This document shows positions 35,324 through 47,164 of a stretch of 64,000 bases of DNA, piece by piece (positions within the stretch are counted from its first letter, which is position 1; each line of letters starts with the position of its first letter). The stretch spans positions 3,932,501-3,996,500 of the forward strand of contig NC_053045.1 of NCBI RefSeq assembly GCF_003473485.1, in the 5' to 3' direction. Position numbers and translations under genes: made by a program. Source of the stretch: Medicago truncatula. Its lineage: Eukaryota > Streptophyta > Magnoliopsida > Fabales > Fabaceae. The notes beneath the pieces are model-generated. The model did no database searches and had not been told where the DNA came from. It saw nothing but the letters and a program-made list of their open reading frames with translations.

Positions 35324-37100
35324 CACATACAATGTCGTATAATCTCTGTATTTTGATGTTCATCTTACTTTTTTTTTTTTTTTTTTGGTCTTAATGTTCA
35401 TCTTACTTTTATTGTTATGCTTCGTTGTTTGTTTTTTGTATTGCTTGTTTTGGTACATGTTTGCACACCATATGTTTGACGAAGTGGTTGAAAACGAACT
35501 GTTGCATAGGTACTATAGTTCAACAAAAGGGCTTATGGCGGCTTTCATTAATTTCAACATCCTCTTAACCACGCAAATGTCTTGTTAAGATGTGATAAAA
35601 TTGTTCATATCAAAATCACTTATAGTTAATTTGAGCGAACATATGTAAACATCTTTTCTGAAGTTGGATGAATTTAAAAACTGTGCATCTCAACTTAATT
35701 ATTGTTGGACGAAAAGGAGTTTTATTATTTATGCAATCAAAATTAAAACTTGAAATTAATTAAAGGATCAAATGACTTTTTAGTTTTTGAAGGAAAGGAT
35801 CAAATGACCTATTAAGCATAGAATCTATTTTAAAATCAAAAGTCACAAATAGTAACTTCAATTTCTTTTAAAGTCATACTAGTCTGCCAAAATTGACAAC
35901 TGGGAGAATTGAATATTAGATCTTGAGAGGAGCATACTTCAATGTCTCAAGTCAAAATCAATGTCTCAAATTATTCTCATATTTGCTAGGAACTTTGAAG
36001 TGTGATGCTCTTAAAATCTTAAGTTCGATTCTCTCGCAAACAATCAGGTGAACTAGTTTATCTTCTTAAAAAAAATGTCAATTCAATTTTGTTATTGATC
36101 ATTTCATTGTTTAGAGATTATTATTCTCAAGGTATCCTTTAGATCACACAAAAGAGAGTTATATCGATAAAGTTGAAAATAAATTGACAAAAAAGATAAT
36201 AAATTATTGGTGACCTTAATCATCAAGGGAGACTATTTTAGCTTCAAATATTGCCCTTTAGAAAATTTATAAATTTAGAAAATTAAGTATTTTTCTTCAC
36301 TTTGGCTTTTTTTCTACATGAGTAGCATGATATTGAGGGCTAAATTTATAATAACTTAAGTATTTTTCTTCACTAAATTTAGATTAACATGAGTAGTACA
36401 TATTGGTAATTCACACCTTAGTGTTTTTAGGTGACTTATAGATTATTGATGTTATTAAGCATATGTGCTGGATTAAGACAATATTAAGTCATATATTTCT
36501 CTTCTCCCTATCTGAAAAGAACTATAGGCATAAATATACGGGTTGAGGAAGAACCAAATCAGCCGCCACTAACCTATGTTGTGTATTTCACATCACGATT
36601 TCTTCTCTGTGATCGTTGCTGTTGAGAGGACCATCAAAGCCTCATTCAAGTATTCCTAATACCTAATTATTAATATCCTTGATTAATGAAACATGTCGTA
36701 GATCCGATCATAATCATGTTCAATGTTTTGTTTGCTTAAATTATTGATTCATAATTATTGAACATATTTTATGATTTTATGGTTCGTTGGGATTATGTCA
36801 AATTCACGTCAAATATATAGCTAAATTATTTATTACAACAACTAAAAAGTTATTAAATTACGGTTATCAAAAGTAGTAGGTTTGCATTGAATTTAACAAT
36901 ATTTTAACTTTTAAAAAGTCAAATTTATCACTTTTCACCATTTTTCAATGCAATATTTCTAAATTTATCCTATTAACCAAAGTTCGAAGGACACTCTTTA
37001 ACATTTCCCATTAATAACCATACTAAATCCAAATCAAAAACCAAAACAACCATATACATGTAACAAAAAAACAACAACCATAGACATAGTAAAAAACTAA
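35191..37100. other. AT-rich spacer, no gene
   Basis: GACATCAAAATTTTGATCT near 35217 matches sequence upstream of copy D (30625), so part of the duplicated dirigent flank is retained. A perfect 17-bp direct repeat (ATGTTCATCTTACTTTT) flanks a T-run ending GGTCTTA at 35356-35410. A SINE-like relic (second family) lies near 35880-36070. No gene recognised. Confidence 0.5.
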
Positions 37101-37619
37101 GGGTTAAATATGTTTTTGATCCATATAAAAATGTCAACTTTTCATTTTAGTCCCTCTAAAATTTTCCTTCAATTTTTAGTCCCTATAAAATTTTCAATCT
37201 TCACTTTTGGTCCCTCTTTTAAAGTAATGATTGAAAATTTTAGGCTTAATTGCACTTTTGGACCCCTATCTTTCTTAAAGTTGCGATTATGGCCCCCTAA
37301 CTAATTTAAATACAAAACAGACCCCTATGTTTTGATTCTTTGGCAGTTTTGGACCCCCAGTCCATTAGTGAGGTGCCACGTGTATTATTTAGGGGGCCAC
37401 GTGGCACCTCACTAATGGACTGGGGGTCCAAAACTGCCAAACAATCAAAACATAGGGGTCTGTTTTGTATTTAAATTAGTTAGGGGGTCATAACCGCAAC
37501 TTTTGAAAAGATAGAGGTCCAAAAGTGCAATTAAGCCAAAATTTTATAGGGACTAAAATTTTAGAGGGACTAAAACGAAAAGTTGACATATTTATTGGGA
37601 CCAAAAACATATTTAACCC
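37101..37619. mobile_element. Outer legume MITE split by an inner MITE
   Basis: The left end GGGTTAAATATGTTTTTGAT and the right end (other strand) GGGTTAAATATGTTTTTGGT form the terminal inverted repeat. Adjacent sequence AAAATGTCAACTTTTC and AGTCCCTxTAAAATTTT continues the symmetry. It is interrupted by the inner element at 37243. Flanking A-rich 9-mers (AAAAACTAA / AAAAAAACA) agree only in part. It lies within 45 bp of the stop codon of dirigent copy F. Confidence 0.8.
37243..37537. mobile_element. Inner foldback Mutator-like MITE with perfect 9-bp target duplication
   Basis: A 295-bp near-perfect foldback: left end GGCTTAATTGCACTTTTGGA, right end its complement, arms continuing through GGGGGTCCAAAACTGCC to a centre around GCCACGTG-rich sequence. 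The 9-bp repeat AAAATTTTA flanks it at 37234-37242 and 37538-37546. The target duplication lies inside the outer MITE, so the order of insertion is outer first, inner second. Confidence 0.9.
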
Positions 37620-37905
37620 AAAAAAACAAACACAAATCTTAAGTTAAATAATCAACAATTCAATAATGGAAAACATAAACATTATACTCGACAACAGCAT
37701 CCCCAGATTTGATATCAAACCAATGAGTATTAGCTTCAGCAAATCTGAAAAGTCCAATACCACCAATCATAGGCATCTCTCAAACTTTATGAAAAACAAC
37801 ATTCCTTCCCAAAATAGTAAGTTTACTTCCATTATACTTTCCTTCAGTAAAAACAAAATTCATAGCCATTAGCAAATCAACTTCATCTTTGCATGCAGAT
37901 GCATC

Positions 37906-38340
37906 TGTTAGTTTGTTTTAATTCAAGTTTAGTTTTAGTGATAATCACAATCAGTGGTTAATCACAAGTTTGTTTTAGTTTGTTATGAAGTTTGTTACAA
38001 GTTTGTTAGAGGTTAGCAAATAAGGTTGTTAGAGTTTGTTACATTGCTTGTGCTTCAAGCAACGTTTAGACTTGTATATAAGACCATTATCTTGTACATT
38101 CAAAAGAAGAATCAATAAAGATCATTTACAATTTTCATCATAACTTTCTTCTCTCTCAATTCTCTCTCTAATTCACATAAAACCTTAGAATCAGAAACTG
38201 CTTCTGAACTGCTTCTGAACAGTGCTTCTGAACTGCTTCTGAACAGTGCTTCTGAACTGCTTCTGAACAGTGCTTCTGAACAACTGCTTCTGAACACAGC
38301 TTCTGAACAAAGCTTCCGCTTCTGATTTTCTGCGCTATCA
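37906..38340 (+). repeat. 5' LTR of the copia element
   Basis: It has a TATA box TATATAAG near 38075 and an AATAAAG polyadenylation-like signal near 38114. The R/U5 part contains a roughly 24-bp tandem repeat (GAACTGCTTCTGAACAGTGC...), about 3.5 copies at 38200-38290. Confidence 0.95.
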
Positions 38341-38431
38341 AATTGGCATCTAGAGCCTTTGGTTTCGTTCTAAGGGGTAATCAAGATCTTCAATCACGCA
38401 ATTTGTAGAAAGAAACGCTGAAGGAATCACC

Positions 38432-41400
38432 ATGAATGGTAGCAGCAGTTTCAACACACATCTTCCAATTCTTGAAGCACGCAATTGGGAAAGATGGAGT
38501 GCAGTGATGAAGAATCTGTTTGGAGCACAAGATTTGTTGGAAATTGTGCAGGATGGTATACATGAATTAGCTGCGAATGCTACTGAGGTGCAAAGGAACG
38601 CACACAAGGAATTGAAGAAGAAAGATTGCAAGGCTCTGTTCTTGATTCAACAAAGTCTTGATGAAGGAAACTTTGAAAGAATCTCAAAATCACTAAGTTC
38701 AAAGGAAGCATGGGACATTCTTTCAAAGTATCATGAAGGTGATGATAAAGTGAAGTTGATTAAGCTTCAATCTCTGAGAAGGAAATTTGAATTGATGCAA
38801 ATGGAAGATGATCAGAAGATTTCTGAATACATCTCTAAACTCATTAATCTTGTGAATCAGATGAAGACTTGTAGTGAAGCAATCACTGATCAACAGATAG
38901 TTGAAAAGATTATGAGGACCCTATCTTCAAGGTTTGATTTCATTGTGGTGGCAATTCAGGAATCAAAAGATGTTAAGACATTGAAGATTGAGGAGCTGCA
39001 GAGTTCATTAGAAGCTCATGAATTGATGGTTTCAGAAAGAAGCAATGAAAGATCAATTCAACAAGCCTTGCAAGTTCAAACTATCAAGAAGGATGATTAT
39101 GATAGGAAGAACTTCAAGAAAGGAAAGAAAAACTCTAAGGGAGGAAACTGGTCTAAAGGCAAGAACAATGGATCTGATAAAGGTGAATCTTCAAAGGAAG
39201 GAAATTCTAATCAAAAGAAGAAAGTTGATAAGAAGAAGATTCAGTGTTTCAAATGTGAGAAATTTGGACACTATGCCTCTGAATGTTGGTCTGGTAAAGG
39301 AAAGCAATCAAAAAATGATGAAGAGGAAGCCAAAATTGCACAAGATGATTCAGATTCTGAATCATTATTCATGATGGTTACAACAACTAGTAATGAGAGC
39401 TGCAATTCAGAAAGTTGGTTCTTAGATACTGGTTGTTCTAATCACATGACAGGAAACAAGACATGGTTAAGAGAAGTGGATCCTGGAAGAAATACAAAGG
39501 TGAAACTTGCAGATCATAGAGTCTTAATTGCAGAAGGAATGGGGAATATTGCTATTGAAGGAAAGAATGGGAAAGTGGCAATAATTGAAGAAGTTCTCTA
39601 TGTTCCTGGAATGCAGTGCAATTTGCTGAGTGTAGGTCAGTTCATTCAGAAAGGATACTCAGTTACTATGAAGGACAACACCTTTAAGTTGTTTGATAAT
39701 CATCAAAGGTTAGTTTTGAAAACTCCTCTTGCAAAGAATAGAACTTTTCAGACCAATATGAAAGCTGTAGAACTGAACTGTTTATCTGCTATGGTAAAAG
39801 ATGAAGATAGTTGGTTATGGCACTATAGATTTGGTCATCTCAATTTTAGAGGTCTTAATCAATTGGTTGATAAAGAAATGATTCTGGGAGTTCCTAAAAT
39901 TGAGATACCTAACACAGTCTGTGGTACTTGCTTGTTGGGAAAGCAACCAAGAAGTGCATTCAGTTCAAGTTCAGCAAGTAGATCAAAGGAGCTGCTTAAT
40001 GTTGTATATTCAGATGTGTGTGGTCCTTTAGAGGTTCCTTCATTAGGAGGAAACAAATATTTCATCAGTTTTGTTGATGAGTTTAGCAGAAAACTCTGGT
40101 TATATTTGATCAAGGCCAAAAGTGAAGCATTTGATATGTTCCAGAAGTTTAAAATCTTAGTTGAAAAACAGAGTGGTAAATCCATTAAGATTTTAAGAAC
40201 TGATGGTGGTGGAGAGTATACCTCAAAGGTGTTTGAGAAGTTTTGTGAAGACAATGGCATTGTACATGAAGTCACTGCTCCTTATACTCCACAACACAAT
40301 GGTTTGGCTGAAAGAAGGAATAGAAGCCTGCTTGACATGACCAGAAGTATGCTAAAGATGAAGAAGATGCCTAATACATTTTGGGGAGAAGCAGTAAGAA
40401 CTGCAGCATACATCTTAAACAGATGTCCCACTAAGAAACTTAATCAAATTCCTGAAGAAATTTGGTTAGGATGCAAGCAGTCAACAAAACACTTAAGAGT
40501 GTTTGGTTCATTGTGCTATATGCATATCCCTGATGCAAAGAGAAGGAAGTTGGAGGATAAGAGTGAACCTATGATACTGGTTGGCTATCATGAGACAGGT
40601 GCATACAGATTGTATCATCCTCTGAATCACTCTATAGTGATTAGTAGAGATGTAAAAATCTGTGAAAATGAAGCATGGGATTGGACTAAGAAAGAGAAGA
40701 GTTCCAGTCACACAATTCCCACAATAATTGAAGATGATGATCAAGTTGAACAAGTTCAACTTGATACTGAAGTTCAACCTGAAGTGCATGTTGAAGAGAA
40801 TCAAGTCACAAGAACTTCAGTTAGACAGAGATTTGCTTCAACTAGATTAGCTGGACATGAAGTCATTCCAGATAATGTAGTTAATGAAGAAGGGGAATTT
40901 GTTCATTTTGCACTATTAGCAGATGCAGAACCAATTAATTATGAAGCAGCATTGAATGAAGATGTATGGAAGAATGCTATGATTGAGGAGTTGAATTCAA
41001 TCAACAGAAACAACACATGGAAGTTGATTGAACTGCCTGCTAGTAAGAAACCAATAGATGTGAAGTGGGTTTTCAAATTGAAACTGAAGCCAAATGGTGA
41101 AGTAGCCAAGTACAAAGCAAGATTAGTGGCTAGGGGATTCATGCAGAAGGCTGGTATGGATTACTTTGAAGTATATGCTCCAGTTGCTAGATTGGAAACT
41201 GTGAGATTGATAGTTGCTATAGCTTGTGGAAGAAACTGGCCAATGCATCATTTGGATGTAAAATCTGCTTTTCTAAATGGTCCTTTAGATGAAGAAGTGT
41301 ATGTGACACAGCCACCAGGTTTCAAAATCAAAGGGAAAGAGGATATGGTGTACAGATTACACAAAGCTCTCTATGGATTGAAACAGGCACCAAGGGCTTG

Positions 41401-42472
41401 GAACAAGAGAATTGACAGTTTTCTTGTACAGCAAGAATTTGTCAAATGCAAGTCTGAGTATGGTGTATATGTGAAGAAAGGAAGTGAAGGTAATCAACTA
41501 CTCATCTGTCTTTATGTTGATGATTTGATAGTGACTGGTAGTGATATGAATGAGATAGAAGCATTCAAATCACAGATGATGAGTGAGTTTGAAATGTCAG
41601 ATTTGGGAAAATTGACATACTTTCTAGGCATGGAATTTACTGAAGTTGCAGAGGGATTGTTGATGCATCAAAAGAAGTATGCATCTGATATATTGAAGAG
41701 GTTCAATATGATGAGCTGCAATCCATCATCATCACCAGCTGAGACAAATGTAAAACTGGTAATGAATGAAGATGAAGAACCTGTGAATCCTACATTGTTC
41801 AAGCAAATTGTCGGTTCACTGAGGTATCTATGCAATAGTAGACCTGATATTGCATATGCAGTTGGCATAATCAGTAGATTCATGAGTGAACCAAGAGTAT
41901 CTCACCTGCTAGCAGCCAAAAGAGTGATGAGATACATCAAAGGAACACTGCAGTATGGCATTTTATTTCCTAAGTGCTTAAATGAAAATTCTATTGAACT
42001 GATAGCATATTCTGATGCTGATTGGTGTGGAGACAGACAAGATAGAAAGAGCACTTCAGGGTACCTATTCAAGTTTATGAATGCTCCAATTTCATGGTGT
42101 GCTAAGAAGCAACCAGTTGTAGCATTGTCAACCTGTGAATCTGAGTATATTGCAGGGTGTATGGCAGCATGTCAGGCAATATGGCTTGAAAATATACTTA
42201 AGGAGATGGAGATAGAGGTTAGCAGACCTATAGAATTACTCATAGACAACAAATCTGCTATAAGCTTAGCAAGAAATCCAGTTCTGCATGGAAGAAGCAA
42301 GCATATAGAAGCAAAGTTTCATTTTCTGAGGGAACAAGTGAACAAGGGAGCACTACAGATTGTTCATTGTTCTACTGAGCTGCAGCTTGCAGACATATTC
42401 ACTAAGGCATTGAAGGTTGACAGATTCATCAAGCTCAGAAGCTTGATTGGAATGAAGGAAGTGGAAACTTGA
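38432..42472 (+). CDS. Gag-pol polyprotein of the copia element
   Basis: A 1346-residue polyprotein frame in Ty1/copia order. Gag (UBN2-like, about 1-260) ends in a zinc knuckle [14 protein letters not shown] (272-285). The aspartic protease motif [10 protein letters not shown] is near 332. The integrase zinc-binding part ([16 protein letters not shown]) is near 464-510, and the catalytic core has DVCGP near 528 and DGGGEY near 591. Reverse transcriptase runs from about 861 with YVDD near 1028. RNase H has SDADWCGD near 1193. Integrase before reverse transcriptase is diagnostic of copia. It lacks an envelope-like gene. I cannot fix the lineage within copia with certainty. Confidence 0.95.
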   Translation: MNGSSSFNTHLPILEARNWERWSAVMKNLFGAQDLLEIVQDGIHELAANATEVQRNAHKELKKKDCKALFLIQQSLDEGNFERISKSLSSKEAWDILSKYHEGDDKVKLIKLQSLRRKFELMQMEDDQKISEYISKLINLVNQMKTCSEAITDQQIVEKIMRTLSSRFDFIVVAIQESKDVKTLKIEELQSSLEAHELMVSERSNERSIQQALQVQTIKKDDYDRKNFKKGKKNSKGGNWSKGKNNGSDKGESSKEGNSNQKKKVDKKKIQCFKCEKFGHYASECWSGKGKQSKNDEEEAKIAQDDSDSESLFMMVTTTSNESCNSESWFLDTGCSNHMTGNKTWLREVDPGRNTKVKLADHRVLIAEGMGNIAIEGKNGKVAIIEEVLYVPGMQCNLLSVGQFIQKGYSVTMKDNTFKLFDNHQRLVLKTPLAKNRTFQTNMKAVELNCLSAMVKDEDSWLWHYRFGHLNFRGLNQLVDKEMILGVPKIEIPNTVCGTCLLGKQPRSAFSSSSASRSKELLNVVYSDVCGPLEVPSLGGNKYFISFVDEFSRKLWLYLIKAKSEAFDMFQKFKILVEKQSGKSIKILRTDGGGEYTSKVFEKFCEDNGIVHEVTAPYTPQHNGLAERRNRSLLDMTRSMLKMKKMPNTFWGEAVRTAAYILNRCPTKKLNQIPEEIWLGCKQSTKHLRVFGSLCYMHIPDAKRRKLEDKSEPMILVGYHETGAYRLYHPLNHSIVISRDVKICENEAWDWTKKEKSSSHTIPTIIEDDDQVEQVQLDTEVQPEVHVEENQVTRTSVRQRFASTRLAGHEVIPDNVVNEEGEFVHFALLADAEPINYEAALNEDVWKNAMIEELNSINRNNTWKLIELPASKKPIDVKWVFKLKLKPNGEVAKYKARLVARGFMQKAGMDYFEVYAPVARLETVRLIVAIACGRNWPMHHLDVKSAFLNGPLDEEVYVTQPPGFKIKGKEDMVYRLHKALYGLKQAPRAWNKRIDSFLVQQEFVKCKSEYGVYVKKGSEGNQLLICLYVDDLIVTGSDMNEIEAFKSQMMSEFEMSDLGKLTYFLGMEFTEVAEGLLMHQKKYASDILKRFNMMSCNPSSSPAETNVKLVMNEDEEPVNPTLFKQIVGSLRYLCNSRPDIAYAVGIISRFMSEPRVSHLLAAKRVMRYIKGTLQYGILFPKCLNENSIELIAYSDADWCGDRQDRKSTSGYLFKFMNAPISWCAKKQPVVALSTCESEYIAGCMAACQAIWLENILKEMEIEVSRPIELLIDNKSAISLARNPVLHGRSKHIEAKFHFLREQVNKGALQIVHCSTELQLADIFTKALKVDRFIKLRSLIGMKEVET

Positions 42473-42484
42473 ATTAAGGGAGGA

Positions 42485-42919
42485 TGTTAGTTTGTTTTAA
42501 TTCAAGTTTAGTTTTAGTGATAATCACAATCAGTGGTTAATCACAAGTTTGTTTTAGTTTGTTATGAAGTTTGTTACAAGTTTGTTAGAGGTTAGCAAAT
42601 AAGGTTGTTAGAGTTTGTTACATTGCTTGTGCTTCAAGCAACGTTTAGACTTGTATATAAGACCATTATCTTGTACATTCAAAAGAAGAATCAATAAAGA
42701 TCATTTACAATTTTCATCATAACTTTCTTCTCTCTCAATTCTCTCTCTAATTCACATAAAACCTTAGAATCAGAAACTGCTTCTGAACTGCTTCTGAACA
42801 GTGCTTCTGAACTGCTTCTGAACAGTGCTTCTGAACTGCTTCTGAACAGTGCTTCTGAACAACTGCTTCTGAACACAGCTTCTGAACAAAGCTTCCGCTT
42901 CTGATTTTCTGCGCTATCA
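42485..42919 (+). repeat. 3' LTR of the copia element
   Basis: The same length and, as far as I can see, the same sequence as the 5' LTR. It is preceded by the polypurine tract and followed by the GCATC duplication, after which the dirigent coding sequence resumes. Confidence 0.95.
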
Positions 42920-43224
42920 GCATCGAACCCTTGAGATTTTCCAACAAGCTTAGAACTCAGTTCTGGTCCTAAAGTTAAAGGGTTGTCGATCATGCGGACT
43001 GAACCAAAAGCAGTGGTTGTGTTTAGTTTCATTGGTGGTGGAACAATTATTACCGAAGGAGGGTTTTTTCCACTCGCTATCTCGTGCCAGTAGAATCTGA
43101 AATGACTTAGTTTTTCCTTCTTTAGGCTTAATAATTTGCGGTCTATAGGACGAACAAATTCAAAAGTGTCATCATTTTCTGATGATGATGATGTTGAAGT
43201 GATGGTGTTGCATGAGAGGGGAAG

Positions 43225-44339
43225 TGATGAGTAAAACCGCAAGTGTACAGTTCTATCGAAGTAGTAAAAAGTACACGGTTCATTTAGAGGACAAATCCTT
43301 CACAAAACAAACTCTAAACCTAGAAGTTTATATTGGACCTACTTTCTAAATACAAGTTTCTCTTAAGCGCGTATCAAAGCTTCTCTCGAAGTCATTGAGT
43401 GTGTTCATCTAGCAACCACGCTTATTCTCATGGTTGATTGCTATTAGAATCCTTGAAGAACGAAACTTTATGTGTCTCAAGGTTTGCTAGACTATTCTCA
43501 TGTTTCGCAATCCTTTTCTAATTTCACTTGTTCCAATATCAAAGCTTCGCGTTCGCTTTATGAATTGATATTTGTGATGATGAATTAACAAATACTAACC
43601 CTCCGCGTTCGCTTTATGAGTTTGATATTTGTTAATTCATTATAAAAACGGTGAAATTAGATTAGAAAATAGATTTATATAAAATAAGGTTTATGGTTTG
43701 GTTTGATTAGGATTACGTCATAAGACTTATCCAACAATTCCAAGACAAGAAGAAACTACTCACTAACGTTCATTGTAGACATAGAAGAGAAGAAGAAGAA
43801 GAACATAAAATAAAGGGTGAACTTTTATTCAAAGAAGCAATTGTCACTTATTATTTCCAAGAACACAAAAGATTATTTGTTGTGATTGCTAGCTACTCTA
43901 TTTATTGTTTACAATGACTTAAGCCCTAAGAAATATAACACTACAATGTTCCACAAGAAACCAAAGACTTTTAGGTCAGAAATAAACTAATAGGTAGCTT
44001 GTCTAAAAAGCAAAAGTAGCAAAAGGACCAAAAGGGGTGCACCTCTTGTCGTATTATTATTGTACAAGATCTTCAAATTCTTTGCACATTATATTTTTGT
44101 ATGAGATATTCATATGTTTTACATGAATCCTTGCACCAGATGTTTGTGTAAGATCTTTTATATTTTTGACACAAATCAGCTCCAATTCTCTTTTCTTTTG
44201 CTCCAAGACTAAATCTTTTGAATATTTGTTCCTGAAATTAAATAACTTGCAATTGAAGTAAAAGAGTTCTAAAAAGGAAATAAACTTAAATAAAACGGAC
44301 TCAAATACTATATTAAAAACACTAATTATTGACTCATCA
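43225..44339 (-). mobile_element. Solo LTR, probably Ty3/gypsy, inside dirigent copy F
   Basis: A 1115-bp insertion with short mirror ends TGATGAGT...ACTCATCA (TG...CA). It lies between codons of the signal-peptide region of dirigent copy F. The flanks GGAAG (43220-43224) and AGAAG (44340-44344) agree in four of five bases. On the minus strand it ends with a CACTTGCGGTTTTACTCATCA-like tail (similar to the gypsy-type LTR at 297-1514). No internal coding region remains, so it is a recombined remnant. Confidence 0.75.
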
Positions 44340-44482
44340 AGAAGGAAGAAGAACAAAGTGATGAAGTGTTCGGTTGGCATTGTAGTTTGTGGTGGGGTTA
44401 GTGAGATTTGTTGTGATACTAACTGTGGTGGAGAGAAGAGAATAATGACAACGTCAATGAATTATGAAGTGTGTGGGTGAGG

Positions 44483-44500
44483 GGTTTATTTATAAGAAAA
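44483..44500 (-). promoter_or_regulatory. Core promoter remnant of dirigent copy F
   Basis: CTTATAAATAAACCCCTC on the minus strand about 110 bp upstream of the ATG. It is the same TATA plus AAACCCCTC layout as copies A, C and H, still preserved although the gene is broken. Confidence 0.6.
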
Positions 44501-44633
44501 CAGATGTAGAAAGGTGTAAAGTGAAGGACAAAGTACAGAAACAATGGAGTAGAATGTACAAGGAAAAAATATTTTTCTATTTCTAGTACCAAAAAAAAAA
44601 AGTTTCTATCTCCACTACAAAAAAATGCTTAAA

Positions 44634-44665
<32 letters not shown>

Positions 44666-44979
44666 GTAGAATAAAGAGTACACATCACGCAAAGTTTTCT
44701 CTCTCTTTTTTTTTACAAGTTTTTCTCTTTCTTAATTTGCATTTATATACATATACTTGTATGAAAACTCGTGTCAAGCACGGGTTAGAATTTCGCCATA
44801 CTTACAATATTGAATGAAGACGTTGTATCATTCTCATTTATTTAGTTGCTCTCTGTATAATTGGTTCATCCACACCAATGTTGGCTAGCTCTCCCGTAAA
44901 GTCCAACGATGATATCACAACTCAGTTCAACTTTATCAGGAAGCAGAAGTGGTTATTAGTTGTAGATATCTTAGATACA

Positions 44980-46420
44980 GAGAGTCTCAAACTTGTTGGA
45001 GAGGTGTTATTGTGTAAAGTGTGAGTTAAAATTCCACAAGTGTGAGTTAAAGTGTTGAGCAATATATAAATGATATGACTCATATACCTAATTTCTTAAG
45101 GATTAGGGTGAAGATGTGGCGTTAAACTCATTTGTGTAGATATCAATCTCACTTAATGGTTTCTTTTAGTCTAATATTGTGATCAAACTCAATGTACGCT
45201 ACTCTGAAAGTCCCAAAAATTTTATGAATTGTTTTGTTGTTTGTTGGATGTCATTTGTTTAATTTTTTAAACTTAAATTTTAGTTATTTGATTTCATTCT
45301 TTTTCATGCAAAATTATCATCTATCCTTTGTGTTTAAAGTTCCACATTGACTGCAAGAGTAGATGGTAACAAAAATATAGGTGAAATGACTCATATATCT
45401 AATGTTTTAAGGTTTTAGATGAAGATGTGGCGTGAGTCTTAACTTTTGTAGCTGATCTTATCCAACCCAGTTTAGACTCCCCCAAAAGTCACATTATGAT
45501 GAACCTTTTTTTTAGTTTTAGATATCATTTATTTAATTTATTGTCATAAATTTTAGTTTTTAGATGTCATTCTCTTTGATCTTTAGTCTTTGGTGGGATC
45601 TAACAAGGGAAAATTGTAGACGTGTTAGGTTGAATTGACAAAATACATATTTATTAAACATTTTAAGTGAACATGTTGTGTCAATCTTACTTTTGTGATT
45701 GCTCTCAACCTAGTATGATCCCAACATTTGTATGTCAATTGTTTGATTCTTTTATTCTTAAAATTTATTTTTTTGCATGCATCTGATTTGCTTTAACACT
45801 ATTTTTTATTCAGCATATATTATTTAAAATTCCTTTACATTTGATCTTTGGGATGTGACAATGGAAAAATGAATATATCTTATGCTGAGTTGATAAAATA
45901 CATGTTTAATGAACATTTTAAAATAATGTGACATTTTTTTAATTTTGTCTAACTTTTTTGGTAAAATTAAAACCCAAAAATCTTCAACTTCTCAACAAAT
46001 CTATATCCCCTCACAAACATTACATATATTTTTTTCCATATCGTTTCTCTCATGTTCAATTTTCTTTTTCATTTTCGTTTTTTTCTTTCTAATTTCCTTT
46101 CTCTTTTCTCACAAAAAAATGAACATAAACTTCATTCGATTAATCCACTTCCAAGCCACCTTTTTTAATATGTTATGCCTCCTTTAGACCATATTTGCCT
46201 ATGTCACATGATTACAAACACTGATGGTCTCACACTTATTAAGATATGTTAATGTGTAAAGTGTGAGTTGATGTTCTACATTGAATAAAAGAGTAGATAG
46301 CGAACAACATATGAGTGAGATTCCCCATATACATGATGCCTTAAAATTTTGTGTGAAGATATGGTCTCAATCTTACTTGTATTGTTGATATTGTCCTAAT
46401 ATGATGATTCAACACAATGT
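44980..46420. repeat. Diverged tandem array of a roughly 250-400 bp legume repeat
   Basis: At least four diverged units share the order TGTGTAAAGTGTGAGTT, CCACATTGA, AAGAGTAGAT, GACTCATATAxCTAAT, TTTTAAGGTTTTxG, GAAGATGTGGCGTxA, then TTGATCC/CAATCTTACTT. Units start near 45000, 45340, 45590 and 46215, with a partial unit near 45850. No coding sequence. Confidence 0.65.
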
Positions 46421-46430
46421 ATGTGATGGT

Positions 46431-46915
46431 CGGATTAGGCAAGTGTATCAAATTGTTTACTAAGTAATAAAGTGCAAGTAGAGTATCATATCCACATGAA
46501 TTGTGTCGTTTCATCCAAACAATTCACGTTACTTATTATTTTTTAACAATAAAATAAAATAAAAAGTTGAGGGTTTAAAGATTTGCAATTTTATCTATTT
46601 GCAACAGAGCAAGTTACCTTTTTTGGTTGCAGAAATGTTAACAACGATTAGGATTCCCCCTATTCATTTGTTGGATTTATGTAACAGTCAAGTCTTATTC
46701 GAGTTAATTCACATAAGGTGATGAGTTTGTGGGACGTGATAACCTAATCAGTTGTCAAGCTGCACCTGTTGATCGCAATGTGATCATTATGTGCGGTATC
46801 TATACTATCTCGATCGATTTACGTCTATCCCTCCGCATGTTGAGTTGTATCTGCTGATCACACGGTGATCCTTACATATGGGGTTTATAAAAGACTAAAA
46901 TTACCATTAAAATTT
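46431..46915 (-). mobile_element. Fragment of a gypsy-like LTR
   Basis: It opens GATGGTCGGATTAGGCAAGTG, with CTAAGTAATAAAGTGCAAGT and ATCATATCCACATGAATTG following. Read on the minus strand this is the ACTTGCC-type LTR end also seen at 297-1514. The other boundary is not visible and no target duplication can be assigned. Confidence 0.5.
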
Positions 46916-47164
46916 AGGACATGCTAACAAGTGACCTCAAGACACTTGATAAAAAATTTAATGTAAAAATTTTATCTTGTAATTTGTATATTAAACACAT
47001 TGAAACATCAAAAAACAACATTTTCTACATAAAAACTATCAATTGTTTTCTTTTTTAAATCCTTAACAAATGTCCTTAAATTATTTATTAGCAAGACCCT
47101 TGAAAAATTTCTAAGAACTAAATTTAAAAACTCATAATATTTTAGGGAACATGTTTATCCCTTT

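Larger units (their letters stand above)
37906..42919 (+). mobile_element. Young Ty1/copia LTR retrotransposon, looks whole
   Basis: A 5014-bp element with two 435-bp LTRs (37906-38340 and 42485-42919) that I could not tell apart by eye, both TGTTAG...CTATCA. It is flanked by the 5-bp duplication GCATC (37901-37905 and 42920-42924). A primer-binding site resembling the initiator-Met tRNA complement (TGGCATCTAGAGCC, 38344-38357) and a polypurine tract (AAGGGAGGA, 42476-42484) are in place. One long gag-pol frame fills the interior. Identical LTRs imply a very recent insertion, probably within about 0.1-0.2 million years at typical plant rates. It sits inside dirigent copy F, in the opposite orientation. 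Confidence 0.95.
37660..44380 (-). pseudogene. Dirigent copy F, split by two LTR-element insertions
   Basis: This is a dirigent gene of the same family in three pieces: the first codons at 44340-44380 (start [14 protein letters not shown]), the N-terminal half at 42920-43224 ([38 protein letters not shown]), and the C-terminal half at 37660-37905 (ending EYNVYVFHY-like). A copia element separates the last two pieces (target duplication GCATC) and a gypsy-like solo LTR separates the first two. The C-terminal piece also has a 12-bp deletion relative to copy C within the FARGYA segment, and HEI replaces HDI, removing the family's conserved Asp. The remaining sequence is close to copy C (ACKDEVDLL signature). 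The gene cannot make a normal dirigent; how long it has been inactive is unclear because the copia insertion is very recent while the other changes look older. Confidence 0.9.

Noticed and set aside
38200-38300. Possible minisatellite gene-coding repeat (Ser-Glu-Ala-Leu-Phe-Arg on the minus strand)
   Set aside because: It is the 24-bp tandem repeat within the copia LTR, present identically in both LTRs.
44769-44792. Second Helitron 3' hairpin (ACTCGTGTCAAGCACGGGTT)
   Set aside because: The hairpin is similar to that at 26141, but no CTAG follows and no 5' end is visible; at most a decayed trace.
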